This document shows positions 63,411 through 64,000 of a stretch of DNA of 64,000 bases, piece after piece (position 1 is the first letter of the stretch; each line of letters opens with the position of its first letter). The stretch comes from Sinotaia quadrata (Eukaryota; Mollusca; Gastropoda; Architaenioglossa; Viviparidae), in NCBI GenBank assembly GCA_028829895.1, contig CM054181.1, positions 99,312,360 to 99,376,359 of the forward strand, given 5' to 3'. The notes below the pieces were generated by a model. It saw nothing but the letters and a program-made list of their open reading frames with translations. It was not told where the DNA came from and ran no database searches. The position numbers were made by a program, and so were the translations under genes.

Positions 63411-63639
63411 AGATGGAGATACAACCACTCTGGTTCTGAGCACTACTCTAATATCTGGTACAATCTCAGCTCAATTTGAAATTTTCTTAAAATTTCAGAA
63501 GAGCCAATGAATATCTTTCAACACAAGAAAGTATGGGGTTATTATCAGTTACTCTCTGGATGTCAACTGAGGTGACAGGAAACATGGATAAGTGATCTTT
63601 TTAAAAGACAAATTCTTCTGGTGTGTCATTCTCAGTGTT

Positions 63640-63997
63640 AGTAGCTGGTATGGGCAACCTACTCAAAGCATCTGCATGTGTCTTTAAAGAGCCTGGCTTG
63701 TAGCAAATTGTGTAGGTCTACCCCAACAGCAGCATTGCCCATTGTTGAATTCTTGGGGAGGCTTCTGATGGAATGGGCTTGTGTTTATTGAAAAGTTTGT
63801 GGTCAGTGTACAACCAGAAATAATGTCCGAAAATGATAGTCCTGAAACTTCTTCACACCAAATGTTAAAGCAAGGACTTCTCTTCCAATGTGGGAATAGT
63901 TCTGATTGGCTTTATTCGTGGCATTGGTACACTGATAATAATGGTGCATTGGTAACAGTAAACTGGTAAGAGTGGTACATTGGTAATATTGATGCAT
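63640..63997 (-). pseudogene. RNase H region of Gypsy pol, disrupted
   Basis: Contains NYSHIGREVLALTFGVKKF (63,841-63,905), the Gypsy RNase H motif normally written N-Y-S-x-x-E-x-E-x-L-A; here the first Glu after the Ile is Gly. A TDHK motif follows in another frame near 63,800, so there is a frameshift. ADALSRLP, which closes the RNase H/connection region, is near 63,660, with an in-frame stop near 63,718. Confidence 0.88.
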
Positions 63998-64000
63998 TTG

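Larger units (their letters stand above)
62096..64000 (-). mobile_element. Ty3/Gypsy retrotransposon, decayed 3' part of pol
   Basis: On the - strand, reading from the window end leftward, pieces of a metazoan-type Gypsy polyprotein appear in the right order: RNase H, linker, integrase zinc finger, integrase core and integrase C-terminus. They lie in different frames with in-frame stops, so the copy is dead. The element lies antisense within the presumed intron after exon 14 of the cyclase gene. gag, protease and most of the reverse transcriptase would lie beyond 64,000. I could not define the LTR; the + strand around 61,740-62,100 has no clear boundary. Confidence 0.9.

Overview
This is animal nuclear DNA: one gene is spread over about 34 kb in small GT-AG exons, more than half of the sequence is tandem repeat, and a Ty3/Gypsy remnant lies at the right end. 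Intron density, heavy minisatellite load and an apparent step in CpG content inside the first intron fit an invertebrate, most likely a lophotrochozoan such as a mollusc. The species call is an inference and weak. No bacterial operon, CRISPR array, rRNA or tRNA gene was recognised.

The only gene I can support is the 5' half of a membrane adenylyl cyclase on the + strand, closest by recalled motifs to the vertebrate ADCY2/ADCY4/ADCY7 group. Fourteen exons (26,945-61,122) join in frame and encode, in order, a Ser/Thr-rich cytoplasmic N-terminus, six membrane segments, the helical linker, the complete C1a catalytic domain with both metal-binding aspartates, the C1b linker and the start of membrane segment 7. 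The second membrane cassette and the C2 catalytic domain must lie beyond 64,000, so the active site is only half present here. A 24-nt candidate microexon is at 54,458-54,481.

Layout. 1-26.9 kb: upstream DNA, a near-continuous series of minisatellites (units mostly 30-85 bp) with CA, CT and TATC microsatellites, one dispersed-repeat copy (13.6-14.3 kb, inverted) and short unique islands. 26.9-37.3 kb: first coding exon and a 10-kb first intron, also full of minisatellites. 37.3-61.1 kb: the remaining exons; introns are AT-rich and look poor in CpG, and carry further minisatellites, a long dispersed repeat (43.3-44.3 kb), hAT-like MITE fragments (40.3-41.0 kb) and a small MITE (58.3-58.5 kb). 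62.1-64.0 kb: decayed pol gene of a Ty3/Gypsy element on the - strand.

The most interesting observation is that several intronic tandem arrays look like copies of the gene's own splice junctions. Just downstream of exons 10, 11, 12 and 14, the exon 3' end plus its donor site is repeated one to three more times in diverged form. Just upstream of exons 3, 6, 12 and 14, arrays run into the acceptor and share sequence with it. Two arrays elsewhere (22.6 kb and 36.1 kb) contain units flipped in orientation. Positions of arrays and repeat counts were read by eye and are approximate; exon borders were checked for splice consensus and reading phase.
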